From: Pocillopora verrucosa
Lineage: Eukaryota; Cnidaria; Anthozoa; Scleractinia; Pocilloporidae
Direction of reading: 5' to 3'
Length of the DNA stretch: 64,000 nt
NCBI RefSeq assembly: GCF_036669915.1
Contig: NC_089312.1
Location: 29,540,492-29,604,491 of the forward strand
How positions within the stretch are numbered: the stretch's first letter is position 1; each line of letters begins with the position of its first letter. Shown one piece after another: positions 22,030 through 34,689 of this stretch. The notes under the pieces are model-generated. The model saw nothing but the letters and a program-made list of their open reading frames with translations. It searched no databases and was not told where the DNA came from. The position numbers and the translations under genes were made by a program.

Positions 22030-24906
22030 ATGGTTTTACGACAATGTCTCGCTTGCAACTCAACGGTGAGTAGGCAGAAATCTGTGTGAGGATTATTATT
22101 TAAACCATGTCGGGGATTTTTTTATTATATGAATATTCTACTGCCGATGTTCACATGTTGTTACGACCTGAGTGAGTCGAAGTGAAGATCTCGCTTTGCA
22201 ATTGCAGTTTGACAACTTTGAAGGGTCTAGATTAAAATCGAGTAACAGGATGACACGAAGGGATCTAAGAAAGTATAACTTGGTTTGATTTCGATTTGAA
22301 CGTTAATGCTTCGTTTGGAAACGTTTCACACAATCGTTAATCGGTAAAAGGTAGTCTCTGCTATTGTTTTTACTTTACTACTGACGAATGTATCAACTGG
22401 CAAGTTATGTACATCAGCGTGAAAATTTACCTTAAGCTGATTTTTGTTATAAGAGGCATACCTATAACTCTTGTTCAGCGCATGCTTGGGCGGGCCAATA
22501 TGCAAATTTATTTTAAAATCATCAGCCCGGAAAACGTGTTCGTCTTGCTTTCGCTTTTCAGGAGAGCAAATTTGAATAATCACAATCACTGTTGCCGCGC
22601 CGTGTGACTTGTCCCAAAGTTTTCCCTTGCTACGATTCGTACAGAAAATCGCATAAGGTCGAGTGAAATTAGGCTTTAATATCTCGTGTAATTTCAGAAT
22701 TACGAAGTTCAAGGTTCAAAGCTAACCCCAACAAAATGTGTTTCCCTTAGTGGGGTCGACCAAGTGGTTCCTTTAGCTGGGGGGTTTAACGAAGAACGAA
22801 AAATATTTTCCTAAGGTGAATTATTTTACCCAGCGAACCCGGTATAGGAACACGCAGAGGCAACCCTCGATAGCGTCAGAGCTTGTTCAGGTGGCTCATA
22901 AGACAGGGGCGTGAGTGGGTAGGTGTGTTGCGGGTGGAGGGAACTAGTTTTTGTTCTTAGACGTACATCTTAGTTTACAAACTTGATACGATTGATAATT
23001 TATCATCTTGATTCCTTACATGCATTGCAGGTTTTAGGCACATTACAGATATGTACCTGTGGCCACGTATTCGAAGATGTTCGGCAGATTGGTGGGAAAA
23101 GGTTCTCAGGTCTGTGTGTACAAACTTCCAAATCTTCGATTATTTACCCGAGCTAACAACCTCGTTGGTCAAATTTTAATCACAGTGTAGACTGCGTTTG
23201 CCGGTCGAAATTTCGGCTCAAACACTTGTGGTTATTGTCATCAGCTATGTGACATTTGCTTGACGCTTCATGCGGTTCCCGACATCCCGTTTTGCTTTTT
23301 CTTGCCCACGCAAGCTGTGATAGTGACCTTTGACCTTCACCTTGTTGTTTTCTCCTGAGTTTTCTTATTCTCGCCTCTTTCGTAGAAAAGGTTGCGGTTA
23401 TTCATCGTGGTGAATAACAATAAAAGCTAAGTTTTTCGTTTGTCTCACGATGTAGTCACGTGTGAATTCTTCGCCTGAAGAAGACTAGCAGGTTAGAGGA
23501 AAATGCAAGCTTTTTCAAAGGAAGTGGTATGACCTGAATCGCAGGAAGCCTCTTTAGTGGGGACAGAGGGAATCCTTTGAACGGAAATATTCGCGCTTCA
23601 TTTAGCTTTATATACTGCTTCCTCTTCCTCCTCTCCCCTCCTTAGTGGGCTAACCGACATACTAATGAGAAGTGGGGGGGGGGTGGGGTGGGGGTAAAGA
23701 GTAAAAAAAATTAGTGCATGTACACTGTGGTGGTTCAATCTTTGGAATAATTACTTTTACTCGTGTCACTTAGTATAAATGTACCGAACTTTCTTTTTCC
23801 TTACGCAAGGCCAGAACTCGCACTGTGTGTAGATGTACATTTAAAAGTTTTCCTTTTAAAATACCTCGTTTCCGCAGTATATCGAGCTAGCCTGTACACA
23901 AGACTGGAAGCCAAGAAAATGAAATTCAGAGGGGATGAGAGCAAGACCCAAAGCGACCCGGATTCATCCGAAGATTGTCGCTCGAAGCAGGTAACAAAAA
24001 ACGCAAATATGGGTGTAGCGAACTGCTGAAAGAAAGTCTCTGGCTCTGGGATTTGGCTGCGCTTTTCTGCCCGTGGGTTTATGATCAAAGACAAATTTTA
24101 ACGAGGCAGTGCAGAATTCTGAACAATATTCTGGCTCTGAAAACATATTTTTGGCCCCCTTCATCAGGGCTTTTAAGGCTGAATTTTTAGTCACGCAATC
24201 TTCTGATATGATGAAAGGACTGAAATAATAGAAATAGGATCATGATTTACCTAACATGACATATACTTGAGATCCTGCCTTTAAGCTGATTGTCACTCTT
24301 ACCAACTATGCGTAATGAAAAGATGAAGGTTTTGTCAAAGACGAGCCACAAAAACATCCTAACCCATGACGCTTGCACTGGTTTCTTCAACTGTCACGCA
24401 CGCATTCCTTTGACCAGTTCAATTGAACCAACCGGACAATTTAAATATCTGAGCAACTGCGCGCCTACCCTTCCCATAATCCATCATTAACCCTAATTTG
24501 TTATCAGCTGACTTTTGTTGGGTTGGGGAGGGGGAGGGGGAGGGGGAGGGGGAGGGGGAGGGTTAGGTGAACAGTCATCAGATACTGACACTGATCCAAC
24601 CCGGCAACCAACCAATGGAAACTTTACGTATCAGTGACAGCTGATGCTTTGGTATTCCATCTTTTATCACGATAGGTAGCTTTGAAAACTAAAAAAGGAA
24701 ATATTGGTTCATCTTCCTCAAGTAAAGTGCCAAGAAAGAAAGGAAGAAGAAGGGGAAGAAATGGAAAGAATACGCATGAAAATCGGCGCGAAAACAAAGC
24801 AGTTTCTTTGTTTTATTCCCCCGAAGAGGAAGCTGAACGATTTTCGCAAGCTCTTCAAGAAATCAACCGAAGAATCATGGGGCAGTCTTTGGTTTGGCTG
24901 CTGTAA
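22030..24906 (+). CDS. UPF0547 (C16orf87-like) protein, copy 4
   Basis: Four exons: 22030-22065, 23031-23109, 23878-23990 and 24676-24906, phases 0, 1, 0, giving 152 residues. Exon 1 is MVLRQCLACNST. Exon 2 reads ICTCGHVFEDVRQIGGKRFS. Exon 3 starts YRASLYTRLEAKKMKF and then turns acidic and Ser-rich. Exon 4 is very basic (KVPRKKGRRRGRNGK) and ends RFSQALQEINRRIMGQSLVW then LL, so the PPELxSRLP segment of other copies is replaced by a Glu-rich EEEAERF. The 79-base exon 2 length fixes the acceptor at 23030. An AATAAA lies at 25210. Introns 2 and 3 carry G-rich runs. Confidence 0.82.
23673..23694 (+). repeat. G-run in intron 2 of copy 4
   Basis: Four or more runs of G in 22 bases (GTGGGGGGGGGGTGGGGTGG...), a possible G-quadruplex on the coding strand. 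Confidence 0.6.
24521..24563 (+). repeat. (GGGGGA)n tract in intron 3 of copy 4
   Basis: About six tandem GGGGGA units between TTGGGTT and GGTTAGG. G-quadruplex potential lies on the sense strand of copy 4. Confidence 0.85.
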
Positions 24907-25528
24907 AGTTCTATTTTCTAGGGATCATCATTGATGGCTGTGAATTCGAACGGGAATTTTTACGGTATTCCCTATCAATTTTACTGGAATTCTCATGGAA
25001 AAGTGTCTGCGAAGAAAGTAGAGATTCAGAATTGTCTATCTTATCCCTTGTTTTGATTTGGTTTACTCAGGTGAACCAGACGGTCATTGAGTTTGACAGT
25101 AATGTAATGGATTTGTCGTCTTACATTATACATTGAAGTATACCTTTTGGATTTTGTTCATATGTTGCGAAGCCAACAAATTTGAATTTGGACCATTCAT
25201 AAAAAAGTAAATAAAAGAGTAAAAACTCAAGGAGTAAGTTTTATGATAGGGGGTTTACAATTGGTGTTAAGTGTCTTAAATTGATTTTTGCGCCATTTGG
25301 CTACCATCAGATCCTCGAAGTGAAAATTTACGCGAAAAGTCGTTTCCCTCTACTGTAACGCAATATTTTTCACGCTGGTGAAAGACTAAAATAATAGACA
25401 AGTATAAGAAAACAATCTCTCTACTCCCAATGGCATAGATGTTTCTTCGAGCAATATTCCATTTGAAATTACCTACTATTTGGCGGTTGAATCATGTTAC
25501 GTGACTGTCACGCAACGAAATGGAAAGA

Positions 25529-25536
25529 TGACGTCT
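25529..25536 (+). promoter_or_regulatory. CRE-like site of copy 5 promoter
   Basis: TGACGTCT, one base from a full CRE, lies about 144 bases upstream of the copy 5 ATG. Further TGACG half-sites follow at about 25567 and 25588. Confidence 0.45.
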
Positions 25537-25680
25537 GTGAACTTGACCCCCTTGCGCACGCGAGTATGACGCGATCGGTGCTTTCATGACGAGCGTGAAA
25601 GAAAAATTTTACCTCGTGCCTGCAAAGACTATTCCTAATAGAAGAAAAAGGTCCTAGTGAAGGTATTAAGAATCCCCGTT

Positions 25681-27795
25681 ATGATTCAACGGCAGCAATG
25701 TGTGGCTTGTAACCTTATGGTAAGTACTTGAACATCGTTTTGCTCGGAATCGTTCATCGTTTGACCCAATGTAAGCTTAATTTCACTAAGGTACGACCGT
25801 GACAGTGTTTCCTATTTCAAATCTTTTGATGTTCATTCCTACGTGCTATACTGAAATATGGTATCAACTGATTTTGAAAAGGTAGTTTTTGAATATTAGT
25901 TTTTCGGTTCGTGTGATGTATTGTACTTTTATAGTCGCAAAAAAAATTGTTGGTTCAGAGAAGTACTTTCCTGGGAATTGTTTTAATGCGACAGAAAGTG
26001 ACAGGCTTTCAGCCAATCCTCTGATAAGTTAATTAAATTGAGCTTTGTGAAAGATAAAAGTGAATTTGTCATAATGTTGGAGTGGCAAGCCCCACAGAAA
26101 AAATTGATGACTTTATTTTATCGAAAACAGATCCCCGACTCTGAGTCCACAGATATGTCTTGTACCTGTGGTCATGTGTTCAAGGAAATCAAACTGATTG
26201 GTGGAAAGAGATTCTCTGGTAAGACGGAGATCCTTTATGATGAAAGTAGAAATTATTATTTCAAGTGTCGTTGCAATATAGCAATTCTGTGTCAATTGGG
26301 CTATGGTCAACAGATCGCAACATGTCAACCTTGATCCTGAATGCTTCAGCGTTTAAAAGCATTGTTATCCATTCTGTTTATTATACCATATGCCACTAAC
26401 GTGGTGAATTTGTTGAATAAACATCAACTTCTTTTTAGTCAGCGATCCTTTCCTTTATTTTCATGACCTTGATGTTTGATCCAAAAAGTGAAACTGTGAG
26501 GAGAAACCAGATGCTAATTCGCTCTTAAGGGTAAAGGGAACAGATAATTTAAGGCCTGAACAACTGAGTGCTGCATATTTTCAAGGCGAAGCTCCGTCCT
26601 CGACTGAAATGAAAAATTAAAACTCAATTGGGTGTGATAAGTAGCATTTATTCACGAATAGAGGATGTTAAAATTTTAGTTTCGAGCGGGCGCAAACAGC
26701 ATATTGTTCCAACGAGACTGTTGTTCTTTTTCATCACTAACATTTCAGCAGCATCAAATGAGTCTGACTTTGATTAAGTGTAAATCTATGGAGATTACTG
26801 CCGTTCAGATTATCAACAAACTAAACCAAAATACTAACAATTCTTGTTAATACTTAGTGCTTGCCTGAATCCATATTGTGTATGAATTATATACAATGTG
26901 TATTTCATGATAGGAGGTCCTAAACATTCTTGGACGGTGGATTGCTGAAGGCAGTATATCAGGCCCCTATGCACATTGAACTATAACAAAAACAAATTCA
27001 TTTCCCTTCACTTAAGCTCGAATGCATTGCAATGATTCTCTCTTACAGAATACCGAGCGCAGCTTTACTCTCGTTTGGAAAACAGAAAGCAGAGATTAAC
27101 CACCAGAGAAAACAAACCAACTAGGGAGAAAGCTCAAAACGTAGGGAAACTTGAGGTAAATATGTGCTTTTTCGTCGCTTAAAATTGCTAATACTTCGCC
27201 TTGTGGTTGGTTTTGAAAACTTGCGCCACTCTCTCAACCAATCAGATTCAAAACTTAGACCAATCGCGATTTGTTCCATCGCGTTTTCCTACGCTTCATG
27301 CAGTTCGTCTGTTTTGTAAATTGAGCTCTCATTGCCTAATGATGACGTCAATCTTCGCTCTGATTGGCCGTTATAATTTCCCTGGTTTTGGACCCTCAAT
27401 AAGAAAACTGTGCTAAAGCGGCCAACCGAACATGGCGATGTTTGGCAGGAGACAAGAGTGTCTTTAAAATGTTTAACGAAACATTTACTTTTATCAAACA
27501 GCATATCTGCATGTTGGAAGGAAATTATTCTCACTGTCTAAACACCGGAAAAGGCGCTAGAGGTGACGTTACTCGACGAGAAGAAGAACAATTTGTAAGG
27601 CCCAAGGTGATAAGACGACAACTCAACCAGTCACATCACGCCATGAAAAGCAAGTTGAGCGAATCGAAAAATACTTCCACTGTGAGAAATTTCCAAAGAA
27701 GGTTTCACATTGCCTTAACAGAAATTAACAGACGTCTTGTCTCCCAGAATCAGTTATGGTCATCGCTGGACAATCGATACAAAGTAGATCAGTAA
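25681..27795 (+). CDS. UPF0547 (C16orf87-like) protein, copy 5
   Basis: Four exons: 25681-25719, 26131-26218, 27049-27155 and 27502-27795, phases 0, 1, 0, giving about 175 residues, the longest in the cluster. Exon 1 is MIQRQQCVACNLM, one codon longer than elsewhere. Exon 2 has MSCTCGHVFKEIKLIGGKRF. Exon 3 starts EYRAQLYSRLENRKQR. Exon 4 ends RFHIALTEINRRLVSQNQLW followed by SSLDNRYKVDQ, so the C-terminal tail is longer than in the other copies. The exon 4 acceptor (CAAACAG at 27495-27501) is the one in phase, but the added N-terminal part of the exon is unlike the other copies and could be intron. AATAAA lies at 27936. Confidence 0.78.
27209..27375. repeat. Dispersed CCAAT-rich repeat in intron 3 of copy 5
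   Basis: It contains CTCAACCAATCAGATTCAAA, GCGTTTTCC, and CTTCATGCAG, ending TGATTGGCC. The same order (CTCAACCAATCAC, GCGTTTTTCCCGCGCTTCAG, TTCATGCAG) occurs at 58349-58475. This is a noncoding, medium-copy anthozoan repeat by my recollection. It includes a TGACGTCA that is not near any start codon. Confidence 0.65.
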
Positions 27796-29800
27796 CCACC
27801 CTAAATGAACAAACATTTACATTTTTGGTTTTTCTTTTGTAAAAGAGGACCGAGTCACTACTACTTCCACAATATTGAGTATTTTGAATCGTAAAGAAAA
27901 GAACATCTATTGGTTTACTATGCATGAATATCTAAAATAAATTGTTGCTTCAAATGAAGCCAGTTTTGTCTGAGTCATAAGATAAGTAATTTCCAGTATA
28001 CGCCAATTTCACTCCCACAACACGATACGAGCTCAGGACATGTGCAAACTGATTACAAATTACGGTTGGTGTGTCGGACATGAATCAAGCTTTTTCACAC
28101 CCTTATGACCACGTGACGTAATACACAATTTTCGCGAAACAAACTCGAGCCGATGACAAGACTGTAGGCAAACCTATTAGTGGCATCTTTGGAAATTTTT
28201 GGTGGGAAATTTGGAAAAAGTTGGAATTGTTGTTGACATTATTTTCAGATTTTGTTTACAATACATATATGTTATTTGCCTGCTGGGAGGTCCGTATGGT
28301 GAAAAACTGTGATCGAGGTCTTGGCCGAGGACAGCATTTTCAAGACCGAAGTCACAGTTTTTCACCATACGGATCGACCCTTAGCCGGTAAATAACATAT
28401 TTATTTTTTTTAAACTTGACGAAATTCTTTCCGAAAGAACCCGAATGATTTAGGGCTGTAAATACGGCAAGATCTTCCATAAACTGAACAATTTTTGAGC
28501 GAGTAAATGATAGTTAAAATAGAGGTGATGCAAATTAAAGAGAGATGCCTAACCGAAACATTTTCATTTGCGTAAGGATAAAGGTTATTTAAAAGGTTTC
28601 CAAACAAACTTTGAAACATTATTTTTACAAGTATCTGTCACAATCTGACACCTGTCAATTAGAGAGCGCTTAAGAAAAGAAAAAGCGCTAGAACATTTGA
28701 AAAACAACGGAACTAGTTTGGCAAGGACTGTCACACATGCTAATGTTTTCTTCAAAAACATTCAATGATCTAACGGAAAGTATTATTCACTCTCATCGAC
28801 GATTCATTCATGTACGAAGATTTACCTCTGTTCACTAAGTTAACGGCGAGGAAAGTAATTGTGAGTAAATTCAAATTTTTTATTTTGAAGTTGAGAGTTT
28901 GCTCGTTTGTTTGCTGCAATGGCGTGTGTAAATCTGGTCTTTCTTCCACAAAAACTAAATTCGATGGCACACTCCAATGAGACACAAGGGGATTTAATGC
29001 GGCCTTTTCTCAATAAATTCCTTCAGTTTCCACAGTACAATTTACGGTACAAATGTCTAAATTGAACGGACTCGGAAAGACTCAGCGAGAGCGTATATTT
29101 GTTGTAAAACTGAATTTAAAACTTTGCTCGCTCTTTCACTACGAACAAAATGTTTGAGAAAATTCAGATATTAAATGAATGAAGTTCGTTCGTTCAGTTT
29201 AACCGTAACCAAATATCTCACGTTTTAACTTTCTAGGTACTTTTCGTGAACGATTAAAATTAATTGCAGACGGTTTTTAGGCTGCTAGTCAGCCAACGTA
29301 ATGACACTATTGCTTAAACAAATCCTTTCTGAAACCAATATTTTTCTGTCGACCACAGTGATTTGAGAGTGAGAAAAGGGAGGATTCACAAGTTATTTAT
29401 CGGCTTGAGGTAGTGACCGACGTGTTTGCTTAAAAATACTGCCCAGCCGGAAAAACGAGATATATTTATGAAAAATGGCAACGAAATTTGGGATGTACTC
29501 GGCGACTCACGAAAGCGTTACCGTGGCCCGTGGGCAGAGATAGGAAAATACTGACCGGGTTGAGAACCAATCAGATTGCAGGATTCGTTACCGTGCCCTC
29601 TAAAAAAAATAAATAAAGTAACTGCAAGTGCATACAGAAGATGTTCTAAGCATATTTTTTTTGCTTAGGATATCATGAGACGCTGTGCAAACATTTTTCT
29701 AACTCTAACAGAGACACTAGACTGTCCAGTGTCTAGTTCTGTCCACTGTCTAGTTCTGAGTTTTCACGAGGTCTCGTAGATGCCATAGGTTCTTCATCAT
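27796..29800. other. Intergenic stretch between copy 5 and the GPCR
   Basis: The two genes converge here. Apart from the palindrome at 28268-28400 and the poly(A) signal of copy 5, I see no supported gene. CACGTGACGTAA at 28110-28121 resembles the cluster's promoter elements but has no gene beside it. Confidence 0.55.
28268..28400. mobile_element. Palindromic MITE-like element
   Basis: Arms with ATATGTTATTTGCC... and CCGTATGGTGAAAAACTGTG on the left pair with CACAGTTTTTCACCATACGG and ...GGTAAATAACATAT on the right, about 56 bases each, with a short centre. The CCGTATGGTGAAAAACTGT core is one I associate with coral genome repeats. Confidence 0.8.
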
Positions 29801-32080
29801 TCAGATTTCTTTCATAATATTTCCTTGCTTCTCTTCGTTTTCATCTTGGCTGCTAATGCTACATATTTCTGCCTCACTTCCTGGCAATGCCCCCACTCTG
29901 CAACTCTCAAACAGCTTCCGTTTGGCGGATGAAAGTCTTGCTTCTCTTATCGAGTTTTCACATAGCCTTGTGGACAAAGATTCTTCAACGTTCAGGTTTC
30001 CGACCCATTTCTTCATCTGTTCCTCCATGTTGCCATCTTTGCTGTCAAAGATTACTACATCAGTTGCACTTGCTTCCATTCTGTTAGGCTCCAGCATCTT
30101 TGGTTTGCGTTCAGGGCTTTCTGTGTTTTTATGGAGATCTGTGAGTACTCTGGGCTCGTTGATTTGAAGTTCTTTGGTCGGACCCTCCTTTCGTTTCTCT
30201 TCACCTCGTGGATTCACGGGTTTTTCCTGAAAAGCGCTTGTTCCGCAAGGATCTTTCAAGAGTTGCCGGACAGCGAAGCGGTTTCTTCGATTACGTAATA
30301 CGTAGATAGCTGGATTAAAAACGCTCGCTATAAAGGTCAAATAACCAGCTGCAAAAGGGAACCACCCCTGGTTGTCAATACGACCCGAGATGCCGAAGGC
30401 AATTGCGGGAATGTAACAAACATAAAAGGTTGCAATGGCCATTGCGACAGTTTTGGTGGCTTTTACGTCCGATTGGAGTCTAGCTTCCTCTTGAAGGGCG
30501 GTTAGATTTAGGACCTTTCTCTGTAATAAAGAAAAGGAATCGTAATGATCCGCCTCTATATGCTGTAAAACCAAGTTATTCAAGTAAAAGCATGGGATAA
30601 TTCATTATAAACTATCTTGTTTCTCTTAGATGGCCTTGTGAGAAATGTCATTTATCTAAGCCTGAATCTGCGTGAATGTATCGAGATACCGTCGCAGCAT
30701 TTCTCGCAACGTTAGGTCCTTTCTGACCAGGTTGTGTTTTGAACATTTAAAAGCACGATCACCGTGCTGATTACTGCTCAGCTTTTTCCCACATGTAGAC
30801 CTATGGTGTCATGTTTGGTATTTCTTGTGTCCAATTTAAGCAGCTAGCGTTAACAAACAAACAAACAAAAACGTAAAAATTAAACAAACAGACAAAAACA
30901 CGTAAAAAACAAATAAACAAACAAAAACGAAGTTCTTCATGTGTCGCTCTCAGGGTTGGAGACAACGAACCCTCATTCTAAGATGAGAGCAAGCCGTCAC
31001 CTTCGCTTTGAATAAAATTGATTCTCTGCGATTTTGGAAGACAAATTTAGCAGAAAAGTCGAGACAATGTCGAAGTGACATTTCCAGAAAATCACGATTT
31101 GATATAACTTCCACTTTATGCAATCTCCCAAAATTTTCCACAAGGTTTCCCTAACAACCAAGTTGAAATAACCGTATGGTTGAACAGCAAAAAGTTTTTG
31201 AAAGGTGTAAAGTGATAATGAGTTATAATAGGCATTCCACGTGTTTTTTCTAACTTTGATGTTATCTGTGACAAAGAAGTTTTGATTAGTGGTGAAGTAA
31301 CTGCATCGTTAGACCATTAGGGTTTTGTTTTTTCAGTTACATATATAAATGTAACTCAAGGAAATCAAGGCGTTCTTTATTTCATAAGGAAGTTCAATGA
31401 GTTTAGTTTAAAATAAAAGACCTTTGAATATCATTTCTAGAAAAACGATGTTTTCTTACCCTCCTTTTCTTCTGGTTGATGGCATAACTGACCAATGTTC
31501 CAAGCACGGTTGCAGCTACGGTAAACAGAGCCATCACTGACTTAATCACTGATTTTCGTATTTCAAATATCATTCCTCTGGCTTGACCCAATGGCACATT
31601 GTCAAGATTTATATCAATCAATTGCAAGCGTAAAGAAGCCAACGCCGTCGCTGTGGTACATAAAAACCACATAAAGGCGACAGCCATGATCGCTCTCTTC
31701 TTTGTTTTCCACGCGAAATACCTCAGATCCATGAAGAGAACCAGAAACCTGTCCAACATTAAGGCGGACATAGATACTAAGTTCAGCAACGTGAATTCCA
31801 GATGTTGTGCAGATGCAATCGTGGCCCACATTCTACCTTTCAACCAAAGGGGAAAGATTTGGGCAATGAGAAATAGTGGAGCACCTGTGAGTGCGTTGAT
31901 AAGACCGACCAGGGCGGAATTGGCGAAGAGAATGTTTGGAAAATTTTGGAACACCTTGAAGCGAGCAAAGATGGCGAGAAAAGATATGTTTCCAATCAAG
32001 GCTAAGATTATCAAAATGACTACGAGAAAAATCTTTGCTGTTTGGACAGCAGGATGTTTCTCCTGAACTTCATGCTCCAT
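29801..32080 (-). CDS. Rhodopsin-class G protein-coupled receptor
   Basis: Two exons, 31460-32080 and 29801-30520, joined in phase 0, give 446 residues. Seven hydrophobic segments fall at about 15-40, 48-75, 88-112, 129-150, 178-200, 229-252 and 258-283. Class A marks are GN in TM1 (30-31), DRF at the end of TM3 (110-112), Trp in TM4 (138), CYIP in TM6 (242-245) and NPAIY in TM7 (276-280). Missing are the TM3 cysteine of the usual extracellular disulfide, the TM5 proline and the TM6 tryptophan. The N-terminus is short without N-glycosylation sites. The cytoplasmic tail is long (about 165 residues), charged and Ser-rich. It looks like a lineage-specific cnidarian orphan receptor; ligand and G protein cannot be inferred. 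The single intron lies in the third cytoplasmic loop. Confidence 0.88.
30852..30928. repeat. (AAAC)n-rich microsatellite in the GPCR intron
   Basis: Imperfect runs of AAAC/AAACA (read on the plus strand) inside the 31459-30521 intron. Low-complexity DNA only. Confidence 0.8.
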
Positions 32081-33624
32081 TTTGCTGTTTGAGAGGAAGA
32101 TAAAAGTGGAGAACAGAGGGAAGGTTTTTTAGTTAGGTTGTGAAAATACTGTGTGCAAATCCGCGCCTTTCTTTCAAACAAAATCTCTTCCTGGAAATCT
32201 ACAAAGGAACACTCAAAAGCGAGTTTTTCCTACGGAAATAGACCGGAGATACGTTTGTCAAACTATCATGATAATTATTTGAATGTTTAGTCATGACAGT
32301 ACGGAGAAAGTGGGATATAAACGATCAGAAATCCCAATGATTAAGATAATATACACGTTTGTTACCATTCTTTGGCTTTATTAACCGTGTTCTATTTTAA
32401 ACCAAAAATGACATTTTAGCGAGTTGGCGTGGTAGAAACAGTTTCAAGTCTTGATTGAACTGACATTATTATTTTTAAATTTCTTTCGTCTTACTAGTTA
32501 TTTGAAAGAAAGCTTAAGAGAAGGCACGAACTGATTCCGCCGAAAATTAACCTGGTACTTTAGAGTTCTTCATATAGCGTGGTATAATTTCATCCTGCGA
32601 AAAAAAAAACTGATAATCGTGGGAAGGTACGAGGCTGGAGCAAGTGAATTCCTTTCGAAAAGGAAAACATAAGAAACAAAACCCAACAGATTGTGAATTC
32701 GCATGCCCTGAAAGGATGCAGTTAGCTTTGTCATTCGTATTGATCAGTAAGCGGAGAGATTAATTGTCTTCTACTAATTGGGAGAGATATCTTCTTACAA
32801 TTTGCCATAAATGGGCGAAAAAAAAACTGCTTTAAATAATTTTGAAAAATCCAAGAGTTGTAAAGAAATTTTTAGAAATTTTGAGTTGTAAAGAAATTTT
32901 AACTTTAATTTTAAATTCTAACCCTAAGATATTTAAACCAGGGTCGTCATCAAGTCATAAAATACACCAGTTGATAAAAATATAAATTTGCAATAAAACA
33001 ATACTTCATGAAAACGAGTAAAGTGTTTGGAAGGTTCTTCTGTTAAGAATAACGTTGATTTAGCAACCTTTTATCACAAAACACGGATGCTTACTCTGGG
33101 ATGAGAGTTTCCAAGGTTTCCGAGTTCTTATATTTTTCTTGAGTGCTTTTTGGTGATTCAGATAATGCTTACGTCATATGATTGGATGTTTTTTCCGAGA
33201 TTTACGTGAGGCAGGGATTAGTTAATTACGGGAATGACGTACATACCCTTCAGTGGTCATAAAAAGAAAAATAACAATGCTTTTCAGTGGGTTGAACTGC
33301 ATTAAAAATGTTTTCCTAGCATCTACTCATCGGTAAATCTTAAATGGCGAACCTCTACAATAAACTGATCTAATACTAATCTGCCACTACCGATTTCGAA
33401 AAGCTAGATTTATTTTCATTCTCAAACTGTAGTTATCATCCATGGTGGGTGGTTACGATATGCGCCACGATTCGAGGAGGGATCGTCCACGGCAATATTT
33501 TTTGTTCGAGGGAAAGACTTTAAGTGAGATTTTAGTAAAAAGAAACGTTAAAACTGAGCTTCGTGAAGCAAGCTATCTATAGGCATTAGCTAGAATGTTT
33601 TTTGTCGCGCGACCGATACGGCTC

Positions 33625-33790
33625 CGCGCGCGCTTTTTAATGGTAATTAGCTGAGTGGAGTGCAATTTGGGTTGAAATCATACGCGTGATTTCAAAATCG
33701 AACGAGTGCGATTAAAGCAAAAAATGGTGCAATTCGTGAATAAATCGCACCAATTAGAGCCAATAAGTTTACAAGGACTACCAATGATTT
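33625..33790. repeat. Partial palindromic repeat
   Basis: TTAATGGTAATTAGCTGAGT and GTGGAGTGCAATTT at the left, a central GAAATCATACGCGTGATTTC near-perfect palindrome, and a second stem with GTGCAATTCGTG. It shares the TAATGGTAAT..GAGTGGAGT start with the element at 4056-4209, so the two are probably related families. Confidence 0.5.
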
Positions 33791-34689
33791 CAAAATGGGT
33801 GTAATAACATTGAAAAGCAGTTGACAAAACTCCCCGTTTGAGGGCTGTAAGCAATAAAGTGGTTTAGCAAGAGGACGGGAACGTCAATTGACAACGGCGC
33901 GCGCAGCAAAAATACCGGTAAGAAACTGGGTCGAGAACTTCGCCCCGTTGTGTCTCACAAGTGACTTAGCAGTCGATGGAACGAGCCGTTAGCGTTATAT
34001 TTGTTCTTGAATACCCTAACCTCGGCTCTTTAAGGATCACCATCACCTTTGAATTTTCGGTTTCATAGACCACTCTAAGGACAACGAAATTATCTTCTTT
34101 GAGAGTTGTGTAACAAGCGCAAACAGAGGATAATTATAGATACGGCAAGTAAGTTGTTGATATGAATCCACATGGGCGATTAAACTTTGAAATTATTCCA
34201 TTCCAGTTAAGTCTGGAGTCTGCTGTTTCATCTGTCAAATTTTGGAGCCCACAAAATAATTTTTTTCTATGATTTGTGTCGCTGTCATTTTGTTTCGTGT
34301 TACTAGATTTCAGCGCTACTCGTTTTTCTCCGTAATTGTGTGAAGCATAATTTGGAAATCTTGGTCGTTTTTCCCCTTGTTTACTGAATATTCTTCTCAA
34401 TCATGACAGTACATCTCTTTTGAGAACCACCTTCTCAGAGTTGCAACGCATTTTGAACGGATTTATCAGGAGTTATGGCGAAACCATGAAGAAACCAAGC
34501 GACCCAGCAATGGAGTTGTTAACGATGAGTTTCTGTTTAACAATGAAAAAATAAAATGAACTCAAAGTAGTCACCAACGAAACTGTTAAACTTAGAAATC
34601 TGATGCAGTGAACGCCGTAGCAAGTCTTTATTTAGCTTAACCTTACTGTCTATTTGCAACTCAAACCCCAAAGCCTTTTTTCGTATAAC

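Noticed and set aside
22326-22712. 128-codon minus-strand frame
   Set aside because: It lies in intron 1 of copy 4 and has no recognisable domain; AT-rich composition gives such frames by chance.
31599-32066. 155-codon plus-strand frame
   Set aside because: Antisense shadow of the first GPCR exon.
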